A DNA stretch of 64,000 nucleotides from Patellaria atrata CBS 101060. Its lineage: Eukaryota; Ascomycota; Dothideomycetes; Patellariales; Patellariaceae. The stretch spans positions 53,256 through 117,255 of the forward strand of contig MU006118.1 in assembly GCA_010093705.1 (NCBI GenBank), given 5' to 3'. The notes below the pieces were generated by a model, which was given only the letters and a program-made list of their open reading frames with translations, did no database searches and was not told where the DNA came from. Each line of letters starts with the position of its first letter. Within the stretch, counting starts at the first letter, position 1. This document shows positions 11,750 through 25,934 of this stretch, in pieces. Both the position numbers and the translations under genes were made by a program.

Positions 11750-13531
11750 ATGGACGATCCGAAAGGCCCTCTGGGTCCTCCTTATCTGAACAATGAAGAC
11801 CCGCCTATGCCCACAGTAGTAGAAAGCACCGAAAATCGTGGACCAGCTGGAAGTGGCTCTCCTCTTTCTCCCTCCTCTCCCTCATCGCCATTATCAGGAC
11901 GTGACCGTGGCTCCACCAACACGTCTTCGCGATCTACCTCGTCTCGTCTACGGTCGGCATCATTGAAACTCCTCGAAGCTGATCCGCCACCTGGTATGTG
12001 GGCCGCAACGGCAAATGTAACCTGCAAGGCGCCTACACTTGGAGAGATACGGAAAGGAGCTTTCACGACAGAAGGTTGGAACGAGGAGGCGCAGGCAAGG
12101 GCAGAAAAGATGAGGAGGGAGAGAAAATCTAGCACAGGTGATGAAGATGCACCGGAGAGGGGGTGGCGGCGGAGACTTAGTAGGACGGGAAGTGGTAGTA
12201 GTGGTGTTGGTGGACTAAGAGGTATCAATTCTAGTATGATGGGAACGGAACCATTTCCGAAACTAGAAGAAGAAGAGGCGGATAGCACTCCAATGAAAAG
12301 CGAGGTAGGTAGGGAGGGAGGAACGTGCATATACCTTGACGGTCAGACATATGGAAAACCCTGGGATGAAAATGCTGGTGAAGCTTTTCAAGAAGCCAGT
12401 GGAGCGCCACCGAAGCCATTGGAGGAAAATGAACTTCCAGTTGTGCGTCTATCACGTCCAATTTCCTTTGCTAGTCGCTCTACAAAACTAGTACTAATAT
12501 TATCATATAGTACTCAAACGGTTATGTACCACCCCCAAAACTACCCTGGGCCACCTCGACCGCGATCGGTCTACGTGCTTTCTGGCACTGGTTCCTCACT
12601 ATCCCCGGATTTCTAATCACACTATACGGTCTCAATATTGTAGCGTGGGGCGGGATGCTCTTCCTACTCCTCGTCGGCGCAGCGCCAGCTATGTGCCATC
12701 CAAGTTGTGAAGACATCAATTCCCCCCGACGCATCTGGCTCGAGATTGACTCTCAGATCCTCAATGCACTCTTCTGCGTCACCGGCTTCGGTCTGATCCC
12801 TTGGCGCTTCCGTGACTTGTACTGGCTGCTGATGTGGCGCACGGGGTTGTATGGCAAATCTGGTGGGCACGGCGAAGATGCAAAGAATGCCGCAAAGATC
12901 AAGGGCATGAGGCGCCTTGCTGGCATACATAGGAACTGGTTCCGTCTTCCATTCTCTGATACTCTTGACACACCATCCGCGAACCCGTATATTGGGCTGC
13001 CGCCGGAAGAAAATCCCGCGATTCCCCTCCCAGTTTCAAAGCGGCCGGATCCACCACCTACGGGCATCCGAGCTCCACCAACAGCTAAGTGGAAGATGGA
13101 TTTCGTCGTCTGGAATAACGTCTGGAATACCTTCTTGCAAGGGGCACTGTGTGGTGTTATGTGGGGAATGAACCGGTACAATAGGCCGAGCTGGACGACC
13201 GGCTTCCTTATCGCAATTGCTTCTATAGTTGCTGGTGCAGCAGGGATTATGATGTATATTGAAGGTAAGGTCGTGGCCCTTATGTCTTTATATTTTTTTC
13301 AAAATTATATCATTGACTAGTATGGTGGGACCTCACGCTAACTTTGTGTTAACAGGCAAGAACGTTAAAAGGGTCGAGGGTGTACCAATGGTTGGTAGAC
13401 CAGGAGCTTCTAAGAGCGACGTTGAAAAAGGCGCCCCAGTCGCAAAAATAGAGAGGGAAGAAGCGGCGAAGGGGAAACAACAGATGGAGAACAAGAAACT
13501 GCAAGATACGGGGAGGAGCTTTGCAAGGTAA
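11750..13531 (+). CDS. DUF2985-family membrane protein
   Basis: Exons 11750-12442, 12511-13264 and 13356-13531 give 540 residues; both introns have clear branch sites (TACTAAT, GCTAAC). Residues 1-230 are Ser/Pro-rich and disordered. From about 250 come membrane segments: WHWFLTIPGFLITLYGLN with VAWGGMLFLLLVG, then the family signature RRIWLEIDSQILNALFCVTG with LIPWRFRDLYWLL. Two more hydrophobic parts (FLQGALCGVMWGMN and FLIAIASIVAGAAGIMM) precede a short charged tail. This matches the fungal DUF2985 family, whose function is unknown. The first intron is required: without it the frame ends at 12616 before the membrane part. Confidence 0.88.
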
Positions 13532-13749
13532 ACATTAGAATATTGGTGCTTGGGCTACAATGTACATATTTTTATACCCTTGTGGTAATGCTTACGCGTG
13601 CGTGATGCAATGAGGTATCATCTTCCATTACGCATCAGAGTCTGTGAATTTATTCCTCTCTATGTTCATGGACATTCGTAAATTCAGCTTTCCATCCAAT
13701 GCACTCTTGTATAAGGTATAGAACACAATCAACCTCCGCTCCATCTCGG

Positions 13750-16068
<2,319 letters not shown>

Positions 16069-18462
16069 TTATACAGCGCCGCCTTCATGCCAGATCATCC
16101 CCTCACGGCGGAAGCGGTACTGGAACCTTCCTCTGAGTAGAAGCAGCGACACTACGATAATAATGACGACAGATACGGAACCGCAGATAATCCAGAAATA
16201 TTGTTCGGATTTAGTCGTGTCAACGACGCCCTGGAGATTCATGCCGAAGTAGCCGGTGACGAACGAGAGTGGAAGGAATATGATCGTAACACCGGTGAAG
16301 ACCAGAACGGCGTTGTTCTGTGAATCTGCCACAATGGCGCGTTCGTTCTGCTCAATCGAGCGAAGTTGGAACAGCTAAGATCTATCAGTATAGAAACCCG
16401 AATGGCTATCTTCGACCGAAAGCACTTACAGATTCCATGGCCAATCGAGAGTCGAGCAGGAGTCGTTTACTATCCTGAAGGGCATCATCGCAGTGCATTC
16501 GTGCCCACTCAATGCGGAAAAATGATGTTTCGGCCTTCAACAACTTATTCTCGCCTTCGTACAAGCTGCTCTTACTCTCGCGTCGACCGCAGTCGCTGGC
16601 ACTCTCATTTAGGAGATCCTCCGCCTCGGCTTTTCGCGCCGAGTCTTCCAGCTGCCGAAGTCTCTCAACTTTTCGTTCATTTATCAATTGAAGGGTGGTC
16701 AACTCGTCAATACAAGCTAGATATTCCGTCACTTGTTTGACAGATTCGTTCCGTCGGAATTCCTCGTATCGTCGACCTTTCTACTCATGGAACAATTAGC
16801 ATTGTGCCTCGACGTAGGGAAAATTCGAGTCACTTACCAGCTTCTCAACCACAGCTTGGTAACCGCTTTGCAATGAGAATCCGTTTCGACCTTGACGGAT
16901 GTTATGTGGAGTGGCCGCAATCTCACTGAGCAGATAAGCCATGAGCCATTCTGGATCCTTCTTGCCCCATGTGCTCGTGCCAGTGTTCCTGAAGAGTGCT
17001 ACAATGAAATTCAGAACTGATGCATCCTCGTCAGATTCGTAATTATGAACGAACTCCCGGTTCTTCGATTGCTCGAGATGGGCGCTAAAATTCTTGTCGA
17101 GAAAATCAACACCGCAAGCAGCCGACATGGTCAAGAGATATCCTGTACAAAATCAACGCCCGAAACTCATGGATTGAGGAGTTTCCAATGACATACCATC
17201 GGGCCTGTGAAAGCACCTGAAAGGACTCCTCACTAAGTGGGCATCCTTGAAGAATGGAAATCCTGATATCGCTTGCTCCCGTACTTTGCCGGGACTCGGC
17301 TTCAAGAAATCTTTAGGATGATGCGTAAGTGCTATACCTTCTCGTAGATGCCATGGAAGATCAGATCGGACCATTTCCCAGTAATTGAATTCTACATCCA
17401 GGTGCTTCGCGCGCCATTCGACGTCTACGCGTAATGAATCACTGAGATGGCCCTTTGCGAGCATATCAAGACCGGCACTGAGCTCTTTATTGGTACCATT
17501 GAATCTCTTCTCGTACTCCTCCAAGTATAGATATACATTCTGCAGGGTTTCTATCTCCAGTCGATCCCGAAAGTTTAGACAGTCCATCTCAACGTACGGC
17601 CAACTCGAATGCCTTCCCTGGTTTGTAACGTTTTCCCGGTTAGATTTGAGGAACAGGTCCTCCACAGACTATTGATGATTTGTTAATACAATGTTCGACG
17701 TATGCGGAAAACTAGACCTACAGAATGCAATAATCCTGTGCCGAGGGGTGCGTGACTGTGATACTGTCAGACTCCTTGATCGGAATTTATATGCAAAGTC
17801 CTTACATCCATCGTACATCAGCCCAGGTCGGTTTTGTAGTGAAATCTATGGCGGATCAGCGTATGCTGGGCATTCATCCAAATGGGGCAATTACGGTCTT
17901 CAATCTCATTCAACCCAACCATTTTGAGCTCAGTTTTATTGCGCCCAAGGTCATAAACCATCACCTGCAGATTGGAGCGGGCGGGGAAAAAGTGTGAGGC
18001 CATGGCGAGAAGTTCCTTAACATTCGGCTGGATGTGTTGTCTGAAAGGGATAGGTCCTGTATGATTGTCGGCTTCGAGCCACTCTATGAGCTTCTTGAGG
18101 GTCGCTCGGTGAACGTCTCCTTCCTTCTCGCGGGATGCCGCGGCTCTGGTTCTCTTCTCTTTCTTCGCCTTGAGTGATGGGTTTTCGGTCCGGTCCCGAA
18201 CCATTGTAAAGATCTGTAGGACATAAGGGGTTGGTAATGGGTCGGGGGGCCCCACGCGGGAATCTTCGTCGGACCCATTCCCCGGTGTTGTAGAGCCACT
18301 CGCAATACTCCTGGAATTAACGACGGCTTCTTTCTTCGGTTCGGGGGGATCAAGATGACCTGGAAATTCGTCCTGGTTGATGGAATCATCGTCCGAAGTT
18401 ATAACTGGAATTGGCGATAGGAAGTTCCTTAGTGGAATGGCGGGAGTCGGAGGGTCTGACAT
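16069..18462 (-). CDS. CorA-like Mg2+ transporter protein
   Basis: Seven exons: 17895-18462, 17806-17845, 17722-17755, 17197-17668, 16838-17142, 16430-16780 and 16069-16374, giving 691 residues; introns are 49-57 nt. The small second and third exons restore the conserved VRWIHAPLGTGLLHSSVEDLF that reading straight through would lose. The N-terminal third is disordered and charged. The C-terminus has the CorA signature: a first membrane helix ending in YFGMN (GMN at 634-636), a short loop, and a second helix (about 650-671) followed by RGRFQYRFRR. CorA proteins form pentameric channels for Mg2+ and related ions. Which membrane this fungal member occupies is not visible. Confidence is high for family, a little lower for each exon border. 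Confidence 0.9.
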
Positions 18463-19995
18463 GGTCCTTTGATATAGCCAGGTATGAAGCCACCTCAGGC
18501 GTCACAGGACAACGGTTTTTTCGATAGCAAAAGGGACGGTAAGGTAGTCAGTACGGATTACAGCAGCCTTTCTCGTAGGAAAAGCCCAGGCTTATAGCTA
18601 GTTACACCAAGACGAGGCTGAGGAGGGTAGACTGGGTGGAGCAGCAACACCCGGCATGCCATGCATGTACGAGCACGACGAGTCTGAAAAGAGACCGGCA
18701 TTGTCGCTGCCTTCGGGGGGCGAAAATCTAATTTTCAACCAATTGTACAAGCACTACTACTTTATGTGGCTTGAAGGGTATGCCTATGTTGAAACAGAAG
18801 GGCGGGGGAAGCTGAAAAGGAGCGTCTGTCACGGAAATCGGGACTCGGGATGGGTGTGAGGACTTTGGGGGCTAAAACAAAAAACACCATGCAAGCAAGT
18901 CAATCACCAGATTCCAGAAGCGCCGAAAGGGTCAAGGGATTCTGGCGCCGCTGTTACAGTTTTCGAGAATCTAAATCCATAAAAGTGTTTACAAAAGTAA
19001 CAATTAGCCCTTCACCCTTTATAGAATTGAGCAACATAGAATGACAGAACAGCCAGTGCGACCTCATAGAGAGAGTAATTATTGTATGACCAGGAACGAA
19101 GCCTTCTTCCTGCACCTCTCTCAGAAAAGAAGTGTCAGAAGACATTCGATCCAAGGTGCTCTGTACTAGCTGCAACATCATTAGAGGCAATTCCGTTCTT
19201 CTCAGCACAGCCAGCACAGTCTACCGATGATCTTTGGCATATATGGATGAGCGATAAATGCACGTACTTTGTAAAAGCAGTCGTTATCCTTTTTACAAAG
19301 TCTCCTGCTTTCCCTCCAGGCCCCAGCATTATTGCCGGTGTTAGGTATTTACTTTGTATAAGACAAAGACTTACTACAGTACAGTACCTCTCGTACGAGG
19401 CAACCCAGAATAATCATGAAATTTCAATGACTTGTGTAGCTTACACTCACAGATTCAGTCTTTAACTCATTATTACCCAACTAATCTGATCCACTTCTCC
19501 GCTTCATCAGCTGGAAAAAGGTATAGAACATGTACAGTAGATCTTTTTTTTTTGAGTACAGGTAGAGCTGAGCCTGTGACGGATACGGCACTCCCACTTT
19601 TCAATCCCGTCACAAATGTGCGTCAACCTATTCGATGCATAAACACATGGTCTTTCCTTATACCAAAAAAAAAACTCAGAGGGCGGAGGGCGGAACTAAT
19701 AAATCTCAGCTGAAGTTTGCGGGGATAAACGACCCAGATTTTCTTTTCCATAAACAACACCCTGCCTACTCACTCCTACCCCACGGCTCAGCGTCGCGGT
19801 TGATCTTACCATACCCTGGCAAGCCTGAATCCTGATACAAAGTTCGAGCCACTACTACGGTATCGCGAAATTGGTTACCCTCTGAATAGGTAACTGAACA
19901 AGCTCAAAGTCTGTATCGACGGAGAGTGGTACTCTGTACTGATTGTAACATTGTCGACCAAAGTTACAAATCCCTTCAGTACAAATTACTTTCCA
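18463..19995. other. Divergent intergenic region, nothing recognised
   Basis: Holds the promoters of the flanking divergent genes. A few short frames exist, none resembling a protein family. A T-run and an A-run (19543 and 19666) are the only low-complexity features. Confidence 0.55.
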
Positions 19996-21090
19996 ATGAC
20001 ATTCCCATATGGCCTCCTACTATTACCAACGGCTCCAGAGCCCCCAGATCAGAACACCTTGAGTGTTTGTCTAAGGCCAACATTGGAACACGGCCTTCGA
20101 ACACTTTCAACCGCTTCTAAGGCGATTACCGATTCGCCTAGCTCGTCTCCAATACTCGATGTGGCTCTCCAGTGTCCCGGGTTTGATTCCATTGTAGACA
20201 CTGGATTCCTACCCACAGCTCTCTTTCACCGCGTTGAGAAACTACTCTTTGGTGTATACACGCTTGTTTCTTCCATTCAACGAGAGCTTTCAACCCGTTC
20301 GAGCCTTGCCGATAGCATTAAAGTACGTATAGCCCTGTTTGTCAATGACAATCAATTCGGAGGAACACAAAACCGTGCATTCTTGCCTACACCTGTAATA
20401 CCTTTGCCCATGATTGCTCGCGCCCGCCGTCCATGGTCGCACGTCTTTTCAATCCACAGTGAACAAGGCGAAAAGCTCTATCAAGAGTTCTTGTGGCATG
20501 CATTTGGCGAAGGTCGAGTAGGCCCTCGCTGGGATTTTGTAAGGATAGGGGGAGGCCTTTACATGCGAGTCCCCCCCCAAGTTAAAGACTACATAGCGGA
20601 CTTGGAATTCTCGAACTCTCATGAGCATTCCGGACACCATCTTGTTGTCTCAGGCTTGAGTGGCCCGGATTCGGATATTCTTTTTAAGGTATGCTTAACG
20701 ATGATGGCGTTCCTTCTGGATGTAAATCCCCCAGATGGCGAGAGTATGAAGTTGCTCATCGCACTTTACGGAAGCGATTATCGTCAGAAGGATACAACTA
20801 GGTGTCGAGAAAAAGCAGTGGAGTTCTTAAGTGCGATTGCAGACTTCACACCTGCTGCCAAACAAACAATTTCAGACCGCGCCTCCGGGGAGGCGAACAA
20901 GTCGATCCTATTCAATGGGCAACACCGCTGCGAAGTCTGGTGTGTTTCGGTACCGATTTTGGAACATGTGGAAGAAACGATCTCGGACAGCACGGCACTG
21001 GTAATCCCATCTAAGCTGAGGCAGGTCTCTACCATCGGCTCAGAAGTCGACATATTCGAGATTGAGCCGTACAATGAGGGTAGCCAGTGA
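19996..21090 (+). CDS. Uncharacterised protein, 364 residues
   Basis: A single-exon frame; the first in-frame ATG is at 19996 (the frame is open a further 15 codons upstream but only from a TTG). I do not recognise the family. The protein looks globular: mixed hydrophobic and charged residues, no clear signal peptide or membrane helix, no low complexity beyond a Ser-rich patch near 55. Visible stretches such as VRIALFVNDNQFGG, HHLVVSGLSGPDSDI and ADFTPAAKQTISDR could be folded-domain core. The length and even composition argue for a real gene, but no motif supports a function. It stands alone between the CorA-like and trehalase genes. Confidence 0.6.
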   Translation: MTFPYGLLLLPTAPEPPDQNTLSVCLRPTLEHGLRTLSTASKAITDSPSSSPILDVALQCPGFDSIVDTGFLPTALFHRVEKLLFGVYTLVSSIQRELSTRSSLADSIKVRIALFVNDNQFGGTQNRAFLPTPVIPLPMIARARRPWSHVFSIHSEQGEKLYQEFLWHAFGEGRVGPRWDFVRIGGGLYMRVPPQVKDYIADLEFSNSHEHSGHHLVVSGLSGPDSDILFKVCLTMMAFLLDVNPPDGESMKLLIALYGSDYRQKDTTRCREKAVEFLSAIADFTPAAKQTISDRASGEANKSILFNGQHRCEVWCVSVPILEHVEETISDSTALVIPSKLRQVSTIGSEVDIFEIEPYNEGSQ

Positions 21091-22102
21091 ATCAGACATA
21101 GCGGAGTGAGATTCCAGGTATCAAACTGGATCAATGATGCCATGTTTGACTGTACAATATAACACCATATTCCGAAGTTAGAATGATTGCAAACATGCTA
21201 GATGACCGATGTAGCTGAACTATCAGCTCCTTTTTGAGGCTGCGTTGCTGCCCGTCGGTCAAGAGAAACGCCAGAGTCAGGCATATTGTGAGTGATGGTA
21301 TGATGAATTTACCCTAGGTTTGCTTCAACGGTGAAATGCATGAAGGTACCAAGTTACACTCTCTCAGCTGTTAACATGAACAAACTGAATGACGGCCCCC
21401 CTTGTCTCCTCTGACGGTGTACAGAGACGATGGGAATGATTAGGTAGGACCTTATTCCTCATTTGACGTTCTTCCCACTATACCTCATACTATACCTCAT
21501 ACTATACCTCATTACTACATCTATCGGGCTTTTTACAGGTGTCCCTTTGCTTCTCTATTGGTTGACAATGTGGCACTCAGCACTCTAAGCAACCTTTGTT
21601 CACTTGGCGTCGCATCCGCCACAACAACTTGTGCTGCACTCCTGCAAGCTTCAGAAGACTATCCAAGGGGCATCCGTGGCATCCACGGCATACCAACTTT
21701 TTTCTCATGCGCCTACTCCGCGTTCTTAACCCAACAAATCTCTGCCGTGTGTTTTGCAAAGATGGTCCGCAGCCAACAAGGTCAGCAACATCCTGCACAG
21801 CCCGCTGTCAGATCGCCGTGAAAATGACTGTGTCCGTACGCTCATTATCACCCTCTTCAGGCTCACAATTTTCCTCCCTCAGACTCGGGCAATCAAGCCT
21901 TTGAACTTCTTTAAAGACATTTTCTTTGCTTGTCTATATCTTCTGCTTTGTTTCTTCTACCAAAAACACTTGGGATTTGCGCATTACGTGCAGTGAAGAT
22001 TGAGTTGTCGCCAGGCCTGACATTCGAGTCTGTATTACCATCACGCATTTCTCAAAACCCGGCTCAAAGGTCCGCTTTCGACTACCCCACGTTTTCTAGA
22101 GC
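21091..22102. other. Intergenic upstream of the trehalase gene
   Basis: No gene supported. Contains the 12-mer tandem at 21477. Frames at 21558-21904 overlap each other and show no family features. Confidence 0.5.
21477..21512. repeat. Tandem 12-mer (ACTATACCTCAT)3
   Basis: Three perfect copies. A fourth, isolated copy of the same 12-mer occurs about 800 bases downstream at 22318-22329, inside the proposed first intron of the trehalase gene. Confidence 0.95.
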
Positions 22103-24806
22103 ATGATGAGTAGCAAGGATGGAGAGCAGATCAAGCATCCAAGTTTACGTAGATCACTTTCAACGGTATGGAAATCTGCCTTTCCTAAACCACTCGTTAC
22201 GTACTCTTTTGAGCCCTCCAACTTGAGGTAAATCTCCTCTTTGGGAATCAAAACGATCAGAATAGGTTGGGAGCCCTGCGAATTCAGCGCCACAGGAACG
22301 CTCATTCTGAGACCGCAACTATACCTCATGCTATATGCTGCAACCCTCGATGATTTTGGGGTCGGAGAACTAGACCAAATCCAGCTCCGAGCAGACTGCT
22401 CATGGAGGTGGACTAGCCTAGACTTTCCAGTCTGCTTTCACATTTCGCTGTATTCCCCTCTCATTTGTGTTCCATTTTACACCGGAATTTTTTTTTTTGT
22501 CACGTTTGACTTGGGTCGAAATTTACCGGAGTGCATGCTTGCTGAAGCCTACTATATAACAGGTTGATCAGCTGAAGTTATCCGCCGGACAAGGGCTATA
22601 CCGCCCTAAGAGCTATGGTGCGAGATTAATACCATGACTGAAGCTCTGCCGCCCATATTGAGCTAATACATCTTCAGATGAGTTGCTGAAACTTCTTCCG
22701 ACTTTCGTTGTCGATGTCGATAGGACAAGAGCTGTTCTCCTGAAAAGGGAGGACACAGACCAGACTCAACAGATCACTGTTGAGGATAAAGGGCCAAAGG
22801 TGCTTGCGGTTGCCTATCTATGCGGGTCCAGGATTAACTTGTAACAGGTACTCAGCTTACCCACGGCCAGGTCTCGAGGCTTCCGGAAACGTAACGTCGG
22901 AGGTTCGTATTTCCTGGGAAATCTCCTCCAGGAGCTTTCCAGACTTCAGGATGACGGCCTTAAAATGGCAATCATACCGGGACCACGGATATGGGAAGAT
23001 CCCGTAGAACGTTTGAACCGTTTGATAGATGATACCTTCTGGGTCAATCTCACCCGGGCGATGGATGGTTCGCTCATCAAGGCTGCAGCTGTGGACCCCA
23101 AGGACTGGACTCTTAACCCGCGGCCGCGGATATATATCCCTCCCAAGGAAACTCGACAGCTTGAATACTACCGGAAAGTCGCCAAGGAACAGCCAGAGCT
23201 AAATCTAGACGTCCAGTCATTACCAGTGAATATTACTGTAGGCTTCTACAGACAGATGAATGAGAACCCTGGTGTGCTAGCTCTAGATATGGAAGAAGTT
23301 GTGACAGAATCAGGAGAGAAAACGCTGAAAGGAGTACCATTTGTTGTTCCCGGTGGTAGATTCAACGAGTTATATGGCTGGGACAGCTATTTTTCCGCTC
23401 TAGGTCTGTTGAGTAGTGGTAGAGCTGACCTTGCCAAGGGCATAGTGAAGAACTTCGTCTTCGAGATTCAACATTACGGCCTCATACCAAACGCAAACAG
23501 AACCTACTATCTCCTTCGGTCTCAACCTCCATTTTTGACTGATCTTACATTACGGACTTATAACGTGATCAGACACGAACCTGGAGCTAAAGAGTTTCTC
23601 CGCCGAGCAATTCTCGCAGCGATTAAGGAATACAACACCGTCTGGACAACGGAACCACGACTTGATCCAGAGACCGGCCTCTCTAGGTTCAGGCCGGCAG
23701 GGCTGGGTATTCCTTTAGAGTGTGAGACTGAACATTTTAAGCACATCCTAGCGCCGTATCTTAAGAAGCATGACATGAGCTATTCCGAATTCGTGGACGC
23801 TTATAACAGCGGTAAGGTTAAAGAACCGGACTTAGATACTTATTTCCTCCACGATCGAGCCGTCCGTGAGTCCGGTAACGATGTCTCCCTGCGTCTTGAG
23901 CGTGTTTGCGCGGATATCGCCACGGTGGACCTGAACTCCTTGCTCTACAAGTACGAAACAGACATCAGGGACGCAATCCGGAAGTACTTCGACGACCAAC
24001 TTGTCGTGCCCGTAGAATTCTGCGCTCCTGGCCAAGAACCCAACCACGTGGAATCATCTGCTTCCTGGGACCGCAAAGCTAAGAAACGTCAACAGGCGAT
24101 GAACAAGTACCTTTGGAACGAAAAGGAAGGGTATTACTTTGACTACGACACCAATAACCGCAGACAGGGTACCTACCAGAGCGTCTGCACTTTCTATCCA
24201 CTTTGGTGCGGTGCCGCCTCCCCACGTCAGGCAGCTTCTGTTGTTGCTAAAGGTCTTCCTCTTTTCGAGCGCATCGGCGGCCTCACCGTCGGAACTGAGA
24301 TGTCTCGCAAGGAGCTGGAGTCTGACTGCCATCCCGACCACCAATGGGACTATCCGTATGGATGGGCGCCGCACCAACTGCTTGCCTGGGACGGGCTGCG
24401 GCGGTACGGTTTCCAGACGGTGGCGCAGCGAGTTTGTTATCGCTGGCTGTACATCATCACGAAGGTGTTTGTTGATTTCAACGGCACCGTTTGCGAGAAA
24501 TACAATGTCACGCAAACGATCAACCCACATCGCGTGGATGCCGAGTACGGTAATCAGGGTGTGGATTTCAAGGGGTATGCGAAAGAAGGGTATGTGTTTC
24601 TAATTCCATGACTCTTCTCTTATCCACTTTCTAAAACCACGATCCACTAACACCCTCCCTTCAGTTTTGGCTGGACAAACGCTTCCTACGCCTACGGGTT
24701 GCAGATCCTCTCTGTGGCCCAGAAGCGCGCTCTCGCCACCGTTACGCCCTGGGAGATCTTCGCCGGTAAAACGGGCCTCAAAGCTGAGGACGAAGATACG
24801 AAATAA
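22103..24806 (+). CDS. NTH1: Neutral trehalase (GH37), atypical 5' end
   Basis: The enzyme splits trehalose into two glucoses in the cytosol. Secure exons are 22678-22799, 22848-24589 and 24665-24806. Both GH37 signatures are intact: PGGRFNELYGWDSY near 23349 and QWDYPYGWAP near 24342. So is the end [34 protein letters not shown], spliced across the last intron. The N-terminal motif DTDQTQQITVEDKGPK precedes the 48 nt intron at 22800. Upstream is less sure. An exon 22563-22617 fits in phase (acceptor AACAG, donor GTGCGA, branch CTAAT at 22663). A first exon 22103-22165 would supply ATG and an RRSLS site resembling the PKA sites of neutral trehalases, but needs a 397 nt intron. The full model gives 707 residues, within family range. 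Only the two 5' exons are doubtful. Confidence 0.85.
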
Positions 24807-25371
24807 TGTAATCACGGGCAGTACGTCTCGTATGAACTTATGAATATACGTCGGTGGTATGATTGTTTAGGGGATTTCTTTGTCATTTGGGGCTGTGTTG
24901 AATGTGTGATTGTATGAATCTGAGCAGGGAAGGGCGGGCAAAGGGATCGATAGGGGTCTCTGATGTGGTGTGATGTGATGTGTTCAGGTGTGATAAGTCA
25001 TGACGTTTGAATATAAGGAATATAAATGTGAAAGAGGAATGTACGGTATTGGAGATGCGTGATTGCGGTCATGGTGATGTTTCTGATACTGTCGTATTAT
25101 CTTCGATGCCTCACCAGGGGAACCTTCTACGCCGTACTGGGATTCTAAATTACGGTACAGGGCAAACTACCTAGGAACTAGAGCGTATGCAGGGGGCAGG
25201 TAAAGGTGGGTATAAAAGTTTTATAGACGTACTTGTAAGGTAATAGTAACTGCACCCTTGGAATATAATACTTGTTCTCAGAAGAAAAGATCTACTTTCG
25301 CATAACATTGACGGATCTCCTGATCCAGTCGCAAGGAACCCCTACTTCAAACAGACTGAAGTGGAGAGTAT
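24807..25371. other. Intergenic, nothing recognised
   Basis: Contains a TG-rich imperfect stretch near 24960-24990 (GATGTG-type repeats), otherwise no features. It is the 3' flank of the trehalase gene. Confidence 0.5.
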
Positions 25372-25934
25372 TCAAGATGAGACTTTTGCCACCTCATAAC
25401 GAGCAAGCTTAAAGTCACGCCGTAGCCCAAACCGCGCCCTCAGATCTCCTTCTAACGGTAAAAATTCCACAGCAAAAGAATCATTAATCGCAAACAACGC
25501 ATCATCGTTCATATGCTCATCCCTTTTATCAAAGGTCTGTCCGACAAGCTGCTTATACCCCAGTGCATCCATTCTATTCTAGGCCAAAGAAGAACCGCTT
25601 CAGACTGGACTTTACAGAAAACGGCCTAGAGATATGTCTTATTAGTAAGTGATAGAAAATGCATACATGGGTCTACATATTTCGGCATACGTTCGCATTC
25701 CTCAATATGAGTGTCAATTTTCTCGTCCATAGCTTCGAATTGTAGTTGAAGGTGAGCGCTCATTGCTCCAAACTTCTTTTGGGACACACTCCCTTGGTAG
25801 GTGGTGTAGGCGATGCCGATAAGCGTGCATATGGCTAATCTATTGCTGAAGGGGGAGGTCTTGGGACCGCGCCGTGATCGTTGAGATATGTTTTTAAAGT
25901 GCACGATGAACGAGAGTGTGCGAGGATGCAGCAT
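25372..25934 (-). CDS. Possible small uncharacterised gene
   Basis: Two minus-strand frames may form one gene. The upstream part, from an ATG at 25934, includes a hydrophobic segment LAICTLIGIAYTTY and a helical stretch LQLQFEAMDEKIDTHIEECERMPKY. The downstream part has MDALGYKQLVGQ and ends DFKLARYEVAKVSS. They join in frame if an intron runs from a weak GTAGAC donor (after PKY) to an acceptor CCTAG just before NRMDALG. The downstream frame could instead be a separate 66-residue frame. No family is recognised; this is a weak call. Confidence 0.28.

Noticed and set aside
12753-13181. Minus-strand frame opposite the DUF2985 gene
   Set aside because: Lies entirely antisense to the well-supported membrane exon; shadow frame.
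22241-22567. 108-residue + frame within the trehalase 5' region
   Set aside because: Starts at a non-ATG codon, overlaps the proposed first trehalase intron and shows no family features; treated as chance.
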